Assembly: GCF_008629655.1 (NCBI RefSeq)
Contig: NZ_VWSG01000013.1
Location: 17,178-81,177 of the forward strand
Length of the DNA stretch: 64,000 nt
Direction of reading: 5' to 3'
From: Paenimyroides baculatum
GTDB taxonomy: Bacteria; Bacteroidota; Bacteroidia; Flavobacteriales; Flavobacteriaceae
Position numbers and translations under genes: made by a program. The notes below the pieces were generated by a model. The model searched no databases. It was not told where the DNA came from and saw only the letters and a list, made by a program, of their open reading frames with translations. The first letter of the stretch is position 1. Each line of letters starts with the position of its first letter. This document shows positions 8,934 through 17,235 of this stretch, in pieces.

Positions 8934-10370
8934 ATGAATAAGAGAAAAATATATAGATATGCAGTTGCTACTTGTGTGATTTTAAGCATGGCGGCCTGTA
9001 AATCATTAAATGTACCCGAAAAAACAGAAAACCGTTCGGTACCTGATATTTTTACAGAGGTTGCAAACGATAGTTTAAACTCGGGCAGAATTAATTGGAA
9101 CGAGTATTTTAAGGATGCTAATTTGCAGAACCTGATCGAAACGGCTTTTAAGAATAATCAGGAACTGAATATTACCTTACAGGAAATTGAAATTTCTAAA
9201 AACGAAATCCGTGCACGAAAAGGAGAATATCTGCCTTCTGTTGGTATAAAGGCTGGAGTTGGAGTGGAAAAAGCAGCCCGTTATACGAATATTGGTGCGA
9301 TGGAAGCTACCACAGAAATAAAGCCAGGTAAGGAAATGCCCGAACCTTTGGCTGATTTTGGTGTTGGACTTTATGCAGATTGGGAAGCTGACATCTGGGG
9401 AAAACTTCACAATGCAAAAAAGGCTGCTGTGAACAGATATTTGGCAACCATAGAAGGTCAGAATTTCATGAAAACTAATCTAGTGGCAGAAATAGCAGAA
9501 TCGTATTACGAACTGTTGGCATTAGATAATGAACTGGAGATCGTACAGCAGAATATCAAAATTCAGAATAATGCCTTCGAAATCGTAAAACTGTTGAAAC
9601 AATCTGCACGTTCCAACGAACTGGCTGTAAAAAGATTTCAGGCACAGGTGTTAAAAACAACTGCTCTGCAATACGAAATTCAACAGAAGATTGTGGAAAC
9701 AGAAAACCAGATTAATTTCTTGGTAGGTAGATTTCCGCAACATGTAGATCGAAGTACAACTGAATTTGTAAACATGGTTCCTGAAGCGGTTTACACCGGT
9801 TTACCTGCAGATCTGCTGGCAAATCGTCCGGACATCAAACAGGCTGAAATGGAACTGACAGCTTCTAAACTGGATATAAAATCGGCAAAAGCAAGATTCT
9901 ATCCGTCGCTTGGTATTTCTGCGGGCGTGGGGTATCGTGCTTTTAATCCTTCATTTTTATTTAATCCGCAGTCGTTGCTTTATTCTCTTGCAGGAGATTT
10001 GGCTGCTCCGCTTGTCAATCGTAATGCTATCAAAGCAGCATATTATAATGCTAATGCGAAGCAGATTCAGGCAGTTTACAAGTACGAGCAGACAATCTTA
10101 AAGGCTTATATCGAAGTAGCAAATCAGCTGTCTAAAATTGACAACCTGCAGAATACCTACGATTTAAAAACTCAGGAAGTTGATGCATTGACACAGTCGG
10201 TTACCATTTCAAACGATCTGTTTAAATCCGCTCGGGCAGATTACATGGAAGTTTTACTTACGCAGCGTGAGGCTTTAGAAGCTAAATTTGAATTGGTTGA
10301 AACAAAAATGCAGCAGTTAAAAACAACAGTTGCGGTTTACCGAGCGCTTGGTGGCGGCTGGAATAATTAA
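8934..10370 (+). CDS. outer-membrane efflux channel lipoprotein (OprM/NodT family)
   Basis: The protein has 478 residues with a lipoprotein signal (Cys22 in MAAC). Two repeated outer-membrane-factor domains follow, each with long helices such as LQNLIETAFKNNQELNITLQ and the paired strands GEYLPSVGIKAG and ARFYPSLGISAG. The LLANRPDIKQAEMEL stretch is typical of the NodT/OprM group. Trimers form the TolC-like channel through the outer membrane. The start is 1 base after the pump gene's stop, so translation is probably coupled. A strong terminator follows at 10402. Confidence 0.94.
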   Translation: MNKRKIYRYAVATCVILSMAACKSLNVPEKTENRSVPDIFTEVANDSLNSGRINWNEYFKDANLQNLIETAFKNNQELNITLQEIEISKNEIRARKGEYLPSVGIKAGVGVEKAARYTNIGAMEATTEIKPGKEMPEPLADFGVGLYADWEADIWGKLHNAKKAAVNRYLATIEGQNFMKTNLVAEIAESYYELLALDNELEIVQQNIKIQNNAFEIVKLLKQSARSNELAVKRFQAQVLKTTALQYEIQQKIVETENQINFLVGRFPQHVDRSTTEFVNMVPEAVYTGLPADLLANRPDIKQAEMELTASKLDIKSAKARFYPSLGISAGVGYRAFNPSFLFNPQSLLYSLAGDLAAPLVNRNAIKAAYYNANAKQIQAVYKYEQTILKAYIEVANQLSKIDNLQNTYDLKTQEVDALTQSVTISNDLFKSARADYMEVLLTQREALEAKFELVETKMQQLKTTVAVYRALGGGWNN

Positions 10371-10401
10371 AATACTAAAAAGAAATCTCTTTGAATAATA
10401 T

Positions 10402-10428
10402 AAAGCGACTTTATAAGTCGCTTTTTTA
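10402..10428 (+). terminator. terminator of the RND efflux operon
   Basis: AAAGCGACTT pairs with AAGTCGCTTT around a 3-base loop, followed by T7. It lies 32 bases after the channel gene's stop. Confidence 0.85.
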
Positions 10429-10617
10429 ATCGTGTATATCAAATTGTAAAATATCAATTCAAAAAAGAAGAAATCATAAATATATGATAGTATTAAAATT
10501 TTGTTAGAATCTGTATAGTTTTTTAAAATGGCATTATGTTGGAAGTATTAATGTAAGAATAAACCGAAAGTCATGCACTTGGTATTAGGTTTTTACTTTC
10601 TACAGCGGTTTACTTAT

Positions 10618-10646
10618 AAAGTGAGTGTTTCAGCACTCACTTTTTA
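10618..10646 (+). terminator. orphan terminator hairpin in intergenic DNA
   Basis: AAAGTGAGTG pairs with CACTCACTTT around a 6-base loop and is followed by T residues. No open frame of reasonable size lies between it and the previous terminator at 10428, so it may end a small RNA or a very short gene encoded in about 10430-10617. Confidence 0.6.
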
Positions 10647-10671
10647 TAATGTAAGCATGAATTATCAACAT

Positions 10672-10697
10672 AAAAAACGCCCATCACGTTGGATGGG
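10672..10697 (-). terminator. reverse-strand terminator hairpin
   Basis: CCCATC (10680-10685) pairs with GATGGG (10692-10697), and on the reverse strand the stem is followed by a T run (10672-10677 as A on the forward strand). It could stop transcripts that run past the photolyase gene, whose stop is at 11274, or an unseen reverse-strand RNA. Confidence 0.55.
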
Positions 10698-10982
10698 TAT
10701 TTGTACCAAATAAAGGTTTCAATTCTATTTCAAAGCATAATATCTAATTCAAAACGTGTGCCAGTTCTTAACAGAATATTAATAAATATGTGTTCTAATT
10801 GGTATTAGAGCACTTTTTATATACTAATTTCTGGTTTTGTAGATACCATAACTAAAATACACAAATTGGCGGGAGAAAATATTCTACAAACTGTGTGAAA
10901 AATAGATTTTTTATGTATATATAAAAACTAAATTAATTTTATAAATAGTATAAAAATATACTAAATTTTAAAATTGTTTTTG

Positions 10983-10990
10983 TACATTTG
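10983..10990 (+). promoter_or_regulatory. -7 promoter element before a possible small gene
   Basis: TACATTTG matches TAnnTTTG exactly. It lies about 40 bases before the ATG at 11031. No TTG is found 19-21 bases upstream. Confidence 0.45.
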
Positions 10991-11030
10991 ATCAGTATTA
11001 AATTAGTGTTAATCTCCCTTATAAAGCAGT

Positions 11031-11123
11031 ATGGTTATGAAACAAAAATTATCTTATGTCGTTTGGGTTGTACTTAGTTTTTTATTCCCTGTACTGTTGT
11101 GGTTGGGAGAAAACTTTATTTAA
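11031..11123 (+). CDS. possible 30-residue single-pass membrane peptide
   Basis: ATG at 11031 opens a frame of 30 residues: a short basic start (VMKQK, with a second ATG at 11037), one hydrophobic segment rich in Val, Leu, Phe and Trp, and a short LGENFI tail before TAA. This is the shape of a small membrane peptide. It has a TACATTTG promoter element about 40 bases upstream and a terminator hairpin 41 bases downstream, so the whole unit is a self-contained transcript of roughly 190 bases. I know no family for it. An overlapping 61-codon frame at 11056-11241 in another register runs through the terminator and is less likely. Alternatively the transcript is a non-coding RNA. Confidence 0.4.
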   Translation: MVMKQKLSYVVWVVLSFLFPVLLWLGENFI

Positions 11124-11163
11124 AAGTGTTTATTTTAGTACGGATTTTTTATTTAGTAGAAAA

Positions 11164-11187
11164 GTACACCCTTCGGTGTGTTTTTTA
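11164..11187 (+). terminator. terminator of the small-peptide transcript
   Basis: ACACC pairs with GGTGT around CTTC, extended outward by two G-T pairs, followed by T6. The remaining bases to 11273 show nothing I can interpret. Confidence 0.65.
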
Positions 11188-11273
11188 TTAGATGATGATT
11201 GTATCAAAAAAAGGAGGATAGGATTATTTCAGATAAAATAATATTTACTGTAGAATTTTAATTCAATACTAAA

Positions 11274-12582
11274 TTAACCTTCTTTCTTCAAGGCAGTTTT
11301 GTATGCTGTAAGGGCGCGTTCTCTTGCGATAGAATGTTCAACGATTGGTTGTGGATAAGCAACTGTTCCGTACTCGGGAATCCATTTTTTTATATATTCA
11401 TAATCTTTGTCAAACTTTTCTGTCTGAAGGTGCGGATTAAATACTCTGAAATACGGTGCAGCATCACAACCCGAACCTGCTGCCCATTGCCAGTTTCCGT
11501 TGTTTGCTGACAAATCGTAGTCATTCAATTTTTGGGCAAAATAAGCTTCACCCCAACGCCAGTCTATAAGCAGGTGTTTACAAAGAAAACTCGCCGTAAT
11601 CATGCGTACTCTGTTGTGCATATAACCGGTTTTGTTCAACTGTCGCATTCCTGCATCTACAATGGGATATCCCGTAGTGCCCGTACACCAGCGTTCGAAT
11701 TCCTGTTCGTTGTTGCGCCAGATTATTGTATCATAAACGGGTTTAAATGACTCGTTGGTAACGTTTGGAAAATGATAAAGGACCTGCATAAAAAATTCGC
11801 GCCAGATAAGTTCGTTCAACCAGGTTTGGTTGTGTTTGGCTGCAAAGGCAGCACATTTTCTAACGCTGATGGTTCCAAATCTCAAGGCTGTTCCAAGTTT
11901 TGTGGTTCGTTGTAGGGGCAGGGAAGTCCCTATATTTATCATATTCTTTAATGATTGAAAGATCTAAAACGGGATCTTGAAAAAGAAAATCAGTCTTATG
12001 GAAACCTATGGTATCTAACGATAAAATCTCTTTAAAATCTTGCGTTAAATAGTTGTGATTATTAACTGCGATGCTTTTTATCTCATTGGTTTGAAATTGC
12101 AGTTTCCATTTTTTAGAATAAGGTGTGTAAACGGTATAAGGCAATCCGTCTAGTTTTGTAATGTCTGATTTATCAAAAATCACCTGATCTTTATATGCCT
12201 TAAACGGAATACTGTAGGTTTTGAAGAAATCGAAGATTTGCCTATCGCGATTGATAGCTTGTGGTTCATAATCGTGATTGCAATAAACCGATTGAATATC
12301 GTATTCTGCGTGTAGTTTTTTGAAGATGTCCGACGGTTTTCCTAAAAAAGTGGTAAGTTTTGACTTGTTGTTTACCTTCAGTTTATTGTTTATGTTCTGC
12401 AATGCCTGATGAATATAGTCAACTCTGCGATCTTCTTTGTCATCGAGCTTGTTCAATATATCTTCATCAAATATAAAAATGGGCAGAACGGGAAATCGGG
12501 AGTTTAATGCGTGATTCAAACCGGTATTATCGTCCAATCTAAGATCTCTTCTAAACCAAAAAATACTGATTTTAGTCTTCAT
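11274..12582 (-). pseudogene. phrB: deoxyribodipyrimidine photolyase, broken by a one-base frameshift
   Basis: The first part (12582 down to about 11918) has the alpha/beta antenna domain beginning MKTKISIFWFRRDLRLDDN. The second part, in the next frame, has the FAD domain with NELIWREFF, MHNRVRM, NGNWQWAAGSGCDAAPYFR and a C-terminus typical of class I CPD photolyases. The frames meet at GCCCCTACAA on the reverse strand (G4 at 11915-11918 forward). With one C fewer the protein would read RDFPALQRTTKLGT and be 435 residues, the family's usual length. So one base has been gained in a homopolymer. This may be a real mutation or a sequencing error. The start overlaps the lycopene cyclase gene by 11 bases. 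The enzyme uses light to repair UV-induced pyrimidine dimers. Confidence 0.9.
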
Positions 12583-13267
12583 TAGTGATTCCTTTAAAAC
12601 GTTTGAAGAAATAAAGCACCAATAAAAACTGCGTGTATCCGTAAACCGCATCTTCTATGGGTATGGTAAGTATTCTAATACCTAAAAAATCATTAGGATT
12701 ATAATTTACAATAGGCGATTCCAAACCGGTACCGGTTAAAATTCCATTCACTGGAAAAAAGCCTAACATTAATATAGTGTATACTGCAGATGCTTTGCCT
12801 ATCCAAGGTACGCGTGCAATAAAATGCAGATATATAAGGGTTAAAATAATTGCTACAGCGGTTACCAAAGTATAAACTTTATCATAATGTAACAATGCGA
12901 TCAAAGAACAACCTATAATGCTTACAAAAACAATAATGTTATTGAAACTGCTGAGTTTGTTCCATTTAAAAAACAGATCAAAACAAAAATAGGTAAACAC
13001 ACAAGAAAATGGAATACATATAAAAAACAGCCATTCTTCCAACGGAAGTCCTGCTAAGATAATTCCAAGTGTATAATCGTTGTTAAACCACCAAACACCT
13101 TTCGATGTAAACCATACATCCCATAAAATGAACGGTATTGCTACAACAATTGCAGCTTTTATAAAAGGAACAAAATAACGGTTGAATTTAATTCGGTGGT
13201 CAAACGAAGCAATAAAACAGACAATTATCGTGAAAAACAGAATGGCAGAGTAGGTATACGAAATCAT
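12572..13267 (-). CDS. crtY: lycopene cyclase, CrtYcd-type membrane protein
   Basis: The protein has 231 residues with about six or seven membrane helices. It holds two lycopene-cyclase-domain repeats, each with an acidic motif: PLEEW at about 75-79 and PIEDAVYG near 204. This is the fused version of the heterodimeric CrtYc/CrtYd cyclases found in Bacteroidota, unrelated to the FAD-dependent CrtY. It turns lycopene into beta-carotene in the membrane. The start overlaps the end of crtZ by 4 bases (ATGA) and its end overlaps the photolyase start, so both junctions are translationally coupled. Confidence 0.88.
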   Translation of the reverse strand: MISYTYSAILFFTIIVCFIASFDHRIKFNRYFVPFIKAAIVVAIPFILWDVWFTSKGVWWFNNDYTLGIILAGLPLEEWLFFICIPFSCVFTYFCFDLFFKWNKLSSFNNIIVFVSIIGCSLIALLHYDKVYTLVTAVAIILTLIYLHFIARVPWIGKASAVYTILMLGFFPVNGILTGTGLESPIVNYNPNDFLGIRILTIPIEDAVYGYTQFLLVLYFFKRFKGITNED

Positions 13268-13722
13268 TTTTTGGAGGTTTTGGCGTACATTTTAAAATAC
13301 TTGAATGGAACATATAAAAATCCGAAACATTCACCGTGTTCTTTGCCAATATGTTTGTGATGCTGTTTGTGTGCACGGCGTAATGCCATGAAATATGAGT
13401 TGTTTGTTCGGGTAAGAAATTTAAAACGTTGGTGTATAAATATATCGTGTACAAAAAAATAGGTCATGCCGTAAAGCATAATTCCTAATCCTATAAAAAA
13501 AATGTAGTTGAAATTGGCAAGCGAACCAAAATACATCAAAGCGATTGTAGGCAGGGCAAATATCACGAAAAAATAATCATTTCGTTCAAAAGCACCTTCT
13601 GTACTGTGGTCGTGATGATCTTTGTGCAACGTCCATAAAAAACCGTGCATAATGTATTTGTGAATTAGCCAGGTAGCTCCTTCCATCAATACAAAAGTGA
13701 TAAACGCAATTAAAAAATTCAT
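13264..13722 (-). CDS. crtZ: beta-carotene hydroxylase
   Basis: The protein has 152 residues, the CrtZ length, with several membrane helices. It has the four His clusters of the fatty-acid-hydroxylase superfamily: HKYIMH (21-26), HKDHH (33-37), HDIFIH (92-97) and HKQHH (118-122). These hold the di-iron centre. It adds hydroxyls at C3 and C3' of beta-carotene to give zeaxanthin. It follows crtB by 36 bases and overlaps the cyclase by 4 bases. No crtW ketolase is present in the window, so zeaxanthin is the likely end product unless further enzymes lie elsewhere. Confidence 0.92.
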   Translation of the reverse strand: MNFLIAFITFVLMEGATWLIHKYIMHGFLWTLHKDHHDHSTEGAFERNDYFFVIFALPTIALMYFGSLANFNYIFFIGLGIMLYGMTYFFVHDIFIHQRFKFLTRTNNSYFMALRRAHKQHHKHIGKEHGECFGFLYVPFKYFKMYAKTSKK

Positions 13723-13758
13723 AGCAGTTCTCTTTTAAACGATTTTTATTCGGAATAT

Positions 13759-14595
13759 TTACAAAACCGCAGCCTTGTAACGCAGGTAACTTTTAAATGC
13801 CACATACGCTTTTTGTGCATTAGGAACGCGGGTTCTGTTCGATAATATTTCTACCGGCGATTTCTTCTTAATTTTCGAAAACAGCAGCAAATAATATTTA
13901 TATGCCAGATAAACCCCGAATTTTGATGAATTTGGCAGTTTTTTTATTCCGATTAAGGCTTCAGCAAATTCTTCTTCGATTTCTTTTTCGATTTGATATT
14001 TGATGTCACGATCGAAAAGTTCCATATCTACATTCGGAAAATAACTGCGACCCAGGGTTTGATAATCTTCTTTTAAATCTCTTAGAAAATTTATCTTTTG
14101 AAAAGCCGATCCCAGTTTCATTGCATAAGGTTTCAGTTCATCAAACTGCTTTCTGTTTCCTTCGGTAAAAACCTGCAGACACATCAATCCAACCACTTCG
14201 GCAGAACCGTAGATGTATTCGTTATAAAGATTAGAATTATAATCAATCTGATGAAGATCCATAGACATGCTATGCAGAAATTGTGCAATAAGGGCTCGGT
14301 CGATGTCATATTGAATCACAGTTTCCTGAAACGACTGTAAAATTGGGTTCAGTGAGATGCCTTCCTGCAAAGCAGTTTCGGTTTCAATGGTCAGTCTGTT
14401 CAGTAGTTTTTCCTTGTCGTATCCATGAAAACTGTCAACAATCTCGTCGGCAAGGCGCACATAGCCGTAAATGGCGTAAATGCTTTTGCGAATGGCGGGT
14501 TTAAGTGCCAAAATACCCAATGAAAAACTGGTGCTGTACTTCTCGGTGGTTTTCTTGCTTACTTCGTAAGCCAATTCATCAAACAATTTTTTCAT
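13759..14595 (-). CDS. crtB: phytoene synthase
   Basis: The protein has 278 residues. It has the two Asp-rich prenyl-diphosphate sites of the squalene/phytoene synthase family: the first within YVRLADEIVDS (about 45-55), the second in NFLRDLKEDYQTLGRSYFP (about 170-188). It condenses two geranylgeranyl diphosphates head to head into 15-cis-phytoene. It starts 3 bases after crtI ends and is followed by crtZ. No geranylgeranyl diphosphate synthase gene is in the window, so precursor supply must come from elsewhere. Confidence 0.93.
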   Translation of the reverse strand: MKKLFDELAYEVSKKTTEKYSTSFSLGILALKPAIRKSIYAIYGYVRLADEIVDSFHGYDKEKLLNRLTIETETALQEGISLNPILQSFQETVIQYDIDRALIAQFLHSMSMDLHQIDYNSNLYNEYIYGSAEVVGLMCLQVFTEGNRKQFDELKPYAMKLGSAFQKINFLRDLKEDYQTLGRSYFPNVDMELFDRDIKYQIEKEIEEEFAEALIGIKKLPNSSKFGVYLAYKYYLLLFSKIKKKSPVEILSNRTRVPNAQKAYVAFKSYLRYKAAVL

Positions 14596-14598
14596 AGC

Positions 14599-16071
14599 TT
14601 ATATTTTTAGTTTGTTGACTTCTTTAGCGACTATTTTTCCCGATATAATTGCGGGCGGAACTCCCGGTCCGGGAACGGTAAGCTGTCCGGTATAAAACAG
14701 GTTGTTTACTTTTTTGTTGCGAATTTTGGGTTTAAGTACTGCCGTTTGATTCAGTGTATTTGCCAAGCCATAGGCATTTCCGCCATAAGCATTGTAATCT
14801 TCAATAAATTCTGATACGCAGTAACTTTTTTTGTAATCGATTTTATCGTACAGATTACTTACTCCGGTATGTTTTTCAATTCTGTATAACATTTCCTTTA
14901 AATAGTGTTCTCTTATCGATTCTTCATCATTAATTCCGGTAGCAATCGGCATCAGCAGAAATAGATTTTCACAATTTTCGGGAGCTGTTGCAGCATCGGT
15001 TTTAGAAGGACAACATGCATAGAACAGTGGTTTTTCGGGCCATTTCTTTCCGCTGTAAATACAGTCGATATGCACATCTAAATCGTTTTCAAAAAACAAC
15101 GTATGATGGGTTAGGTTTGGAATACGCCCTTTAATTCCTAAATAAAAAATAAGACTCGATGGAGCAAAGGTTCGATTTTTCCAGTAATTTTCGTCGTAAT
15201 TTTTATATTCTGCATCTAAAAGACTTTCGGTATGATGATAATCTGATGAAGCGATAATACTATCAAATTCCAAAATTTTACCATTGGTTTCGATTGAAAC
15301 CACACGGTTATTTTCTACATGAATCTTTTCTATGGAATGATTAAAGTGAAAATGTACACTCTGATTTTCTGCAACTTTTTTCATTGCCGATACCAGACTG
15401 TAAAAGCCGCCCATTGGATAATGAGTTCCCAAAACGTAGCCGCCATAATTCATAAGACTATACAAAGCGGGAATATTTTTGGGCGATGCTCCAAGGAAAA
15501 TAACTGGAAATTCCATGAGCGCCTGTAATTTTGGACTTTTGAAGTATTTGGAAACATACCTTCTGAAATTGGTAAGCAGATCAAGCTTTAACACACTGAT
15601 CGCAATTTTTGGCGATGCAAATTCCAACCAGTTATAACAAGGTTTGTTAACGAATTCCTGCATTCCCACCTTATATTTGTATTTTGCCGATTCCATAAAA
15701 CGCTCAAGTTGAGCAGCAGCTCCGGTTTCAATATGTTCAACTGTTTGTTTTAATTCTTCATAATTTTCGGGAACAGCAATTTTAGCATCCGAAAAAATCA
15801 TTTCAAACTGTGGATTCAACGAAACAAGCTTATAAAAATCTGATGATTTATAACCAAAATCAGCAAAGAAATTTTCGATAATATCAGGCATCCAATACCA
15901 ACTTGGGCCCATGTCAAAAACATAACCGTTATCGGTGGTAAACTGTCTGGCTCTGCCTCCCGGTTGGTCGTGCTTTTCAAATACATGAACTTCATTACCA
16001 GCTTTTGCAGCATACGCAGCAGCAGACAATCCAGAGAAACCGGAACCTATGACAGCTATTTTCTTTTTCAT
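14599..16071 (-). CDS. crtI: phytoene desaturase (CrtI type)
   Basis: The protein has 490 residues. It begins with an FAD-binding Rossmann motif, VIGSGFSGLSAAAYAAKAG (6-24), followed by VFEKHDQPGGRA. It closes with the CrtI signature LFYTGQLTVPGPGVPPAIISG. It desaturates phytoene in four steps to lycopene, using FAD. Its start overlaps the stop of the MarR regulator by one base (TAATG), so translation is coupled with the regulator, and crtB follows after 3 bases. Confidence 0.93.
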   Translation of the reverse strand: MKKKIAVIGSGFSGLSAAAYAAKAGNEVHVFEKHDQPGGRARQFTTDNGYVFDMGPSWYWMPDIIENFFADFGYKSSDFYKLVSLNPQFEMIFSDAKIAVPENYEELKQTVEHIETGAAAQLERFMESAKYKYKVGMQEFVNKPCYNWLEFASPKIAISVLKLDLLTNFRRYVSKYFKSPKLQALMEFPVIFLGASPKNIPALYSLMNYGGYVLGTHYPMGGFYSLVSAMKKVAENQSVHFHFNHSIEKIHVENNRVVSIETNGKILEFDSIIASSDYHHTESLLDAEYKNYDENYWKNRTFAPSSLIFYLGIKGRIPNLTHHTLFFENDLDVHIDCIYSGKKWPEKPLFYACCPSKTDAATAPENCENLFLLMPIATGINDEESIREHYLKEMLYRIEKHTGVSNLYDKIDYKKSYCVSEFIEDYNAYGGNAYGLANTLNQTAVLKPKIRNKKVNNLFYTGQLTVPGPGVPPAIISGKIVAKEVNKLKI

Positions 16072-16736
16072 TACAAGATTTGTTTTTTGTACAGATTGGC
16101 TTCGTCTAAAAGCTTTTCCAAATCGGTATTTTTTTGATAAATAGGAACATGAAACTCGTTGAGTTTGGTAAGCAGTTTTATTAATTCCAATTTTTCAGGT
16201 TCTGATAAATTACCGCACACAAGCATGGTCGCCGTACGAATTTTTTCCATCTGCTGATCCAAAACCTGCAAACCTTCTTGGGTAATACTTATAATTTTAC
16301 TGCGTTTATCTGTTTCGGAATCTTTTTGAACTGCCCAACCTTTCTGCATTAATCTGTTGATAATTAGAATACCTGCCGGTTTTTCGTGCACATTTTTTTT
16401 GATGAGATCCATCTTCGTCATTTCACCAAACGCTTTAAGGTTAATCAGATAGATAAAATCTTCTTGAGTAGAAAAATCCGATCCTGAAATTGCAGCTCTT
16501 GAATAATTTTTAGCAAAACGGTTCATGTGTACAAGAAGCGTGCTTATAACACTTTCGGCACTTCTCCCCAAATCTTTACCTTCCCATTCAGGAGTTTTAA
16601 AACGAAGTGGCTGTGTATAATTGTCGGCAACCCATTTTTTAAAACCAGAAATGCTGTCAGGATATCTGTTATCTGTATTAGATAATTCGAATTCTTCCAC
16701 CAAATCTACCGTTTTTTTAACAAGATTATATTTCAT
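16071..16736 (-). CDS. MarR-family transcriptional regulator of the carotenoid operon
   Basis: The protein has 221 residues. The core is a MarR winged helix: FIYLINLKAFGEMTKMDLIKKNVHEKPAGILIINRLMQKGWAVQ spans the helix-turn-helix, and DKRSKIISITQEG is the wing. About 70 residues precede the core, which is longer than the usual 140-150-residue MarR. It is the first gene of the carotenoid operon. A 16-base palindrome covers its own -7 promoter element, so it most likely represses itself and the crt genes. The ligand or signal (light, oxidative stress or a metabolite) is not visible. Confidence 0.87.
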   Translation of the reverse strand: MKYNLVKKTVDLVEEFELSNTDNRYPDSISGFKKWVADNYTQPLRFKTPEWEGKDLGRSAESVISTLLVHMNRFAKNYSRAAISGSDFSTQEDFIYLINLKAFGEMTKMDLIKKNVHEKPAGILIINRLMQKGWAVQKDSETDKRSKIISITQEGLQVLDQQMEKIRTATMLVCGNLSEPEKLELIKLLTKLNEFHVPIYQKNTDLEKLLDEANLYKKQIL

Positions 16737-16749
16737 AATGAAATTTTAT

Positions 16750-16765
16750 AGTATACAAATATACT
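16750..16765. promoter_or_regulatory. palindromic MarR-type operator over the crt promoter
   Basis: AGTATACAAATATACT is a perfect inverted repeat with 6-base arms and a 4-base centre. Within it, on the reverse strand, TATATTTG (16756-16763) matches the -7 consensus TAnnTTTG. A dimer bound here would block the promoter. It lies 14 bases before the marR start. Confidence 0.6.
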
Positions 16766-17192
16766 TTATTTTTGATTAGTTTGTATTGAAACATGTTATT
16801 TTTAAAACGAATAGTAAGTAAAAGTAAATCTGTTTTCAATAATAATATGATCATAATCAATTATAGAAAGAAATTATATGAGTAAGGTAAATTCGCTAAA
16901 GTAGAAATGTGATGTTTTATATAATCGCATTAAGTAGATATGTTGGTTAAATTTTGTATGCATCTACAAGCCAATTGACTGTTGTCGCAATTTAGCTGCA
17001 TTAAAACTTTAGTAAATGAGAAAAGGTTGCTATTTCTAATGTTTGATTATTCCAAAATTGATTAAGAAGGAAAGGTGCTTATCAATATTAAATCAATTAA
17101 AATCATTAGGATAATCATCTGATACTTTACATTATAAAGCTTGTAGAAAATTGATTAGTATTTATTATACTACGTTGTAATACTTAAATAAT
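16766..17192. other. intergenic DNA without a recognisable gene
   Basis: About 430 AT-rich bases between the crt promoter and the terminator of the BtuG-like gene. I see no open frame of useful length, no hairpin with a T run and no clear TAnnTTTG promoter in it. Confidence 0.5.
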
Positions 17193-17214
17193 AAAAGCTC
17201 CTAAAGGAGCTTTT
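17193..17214 (-). terminator. terminator of the B12 receptor operon
   Basis: AAAAGCTCC pairs with GGAGCTTTT around TAAA. It lies 22 bases beyond the stop of the propeller lipoprotein gene on the reverse strand. Confidence 0.8.
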
Positions 17215-17235
17215 ATACTATTTTTTTTTTAATAT

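Noticed and set aside
11056..11241. 61-codon forward frame in the intergenic region after the efflux operon
   Set aside because: It runs through a good terminator hairpin at 11164-11187 and overlaps the better 30-codon membrane peptide frame; no domain or signal is visible.
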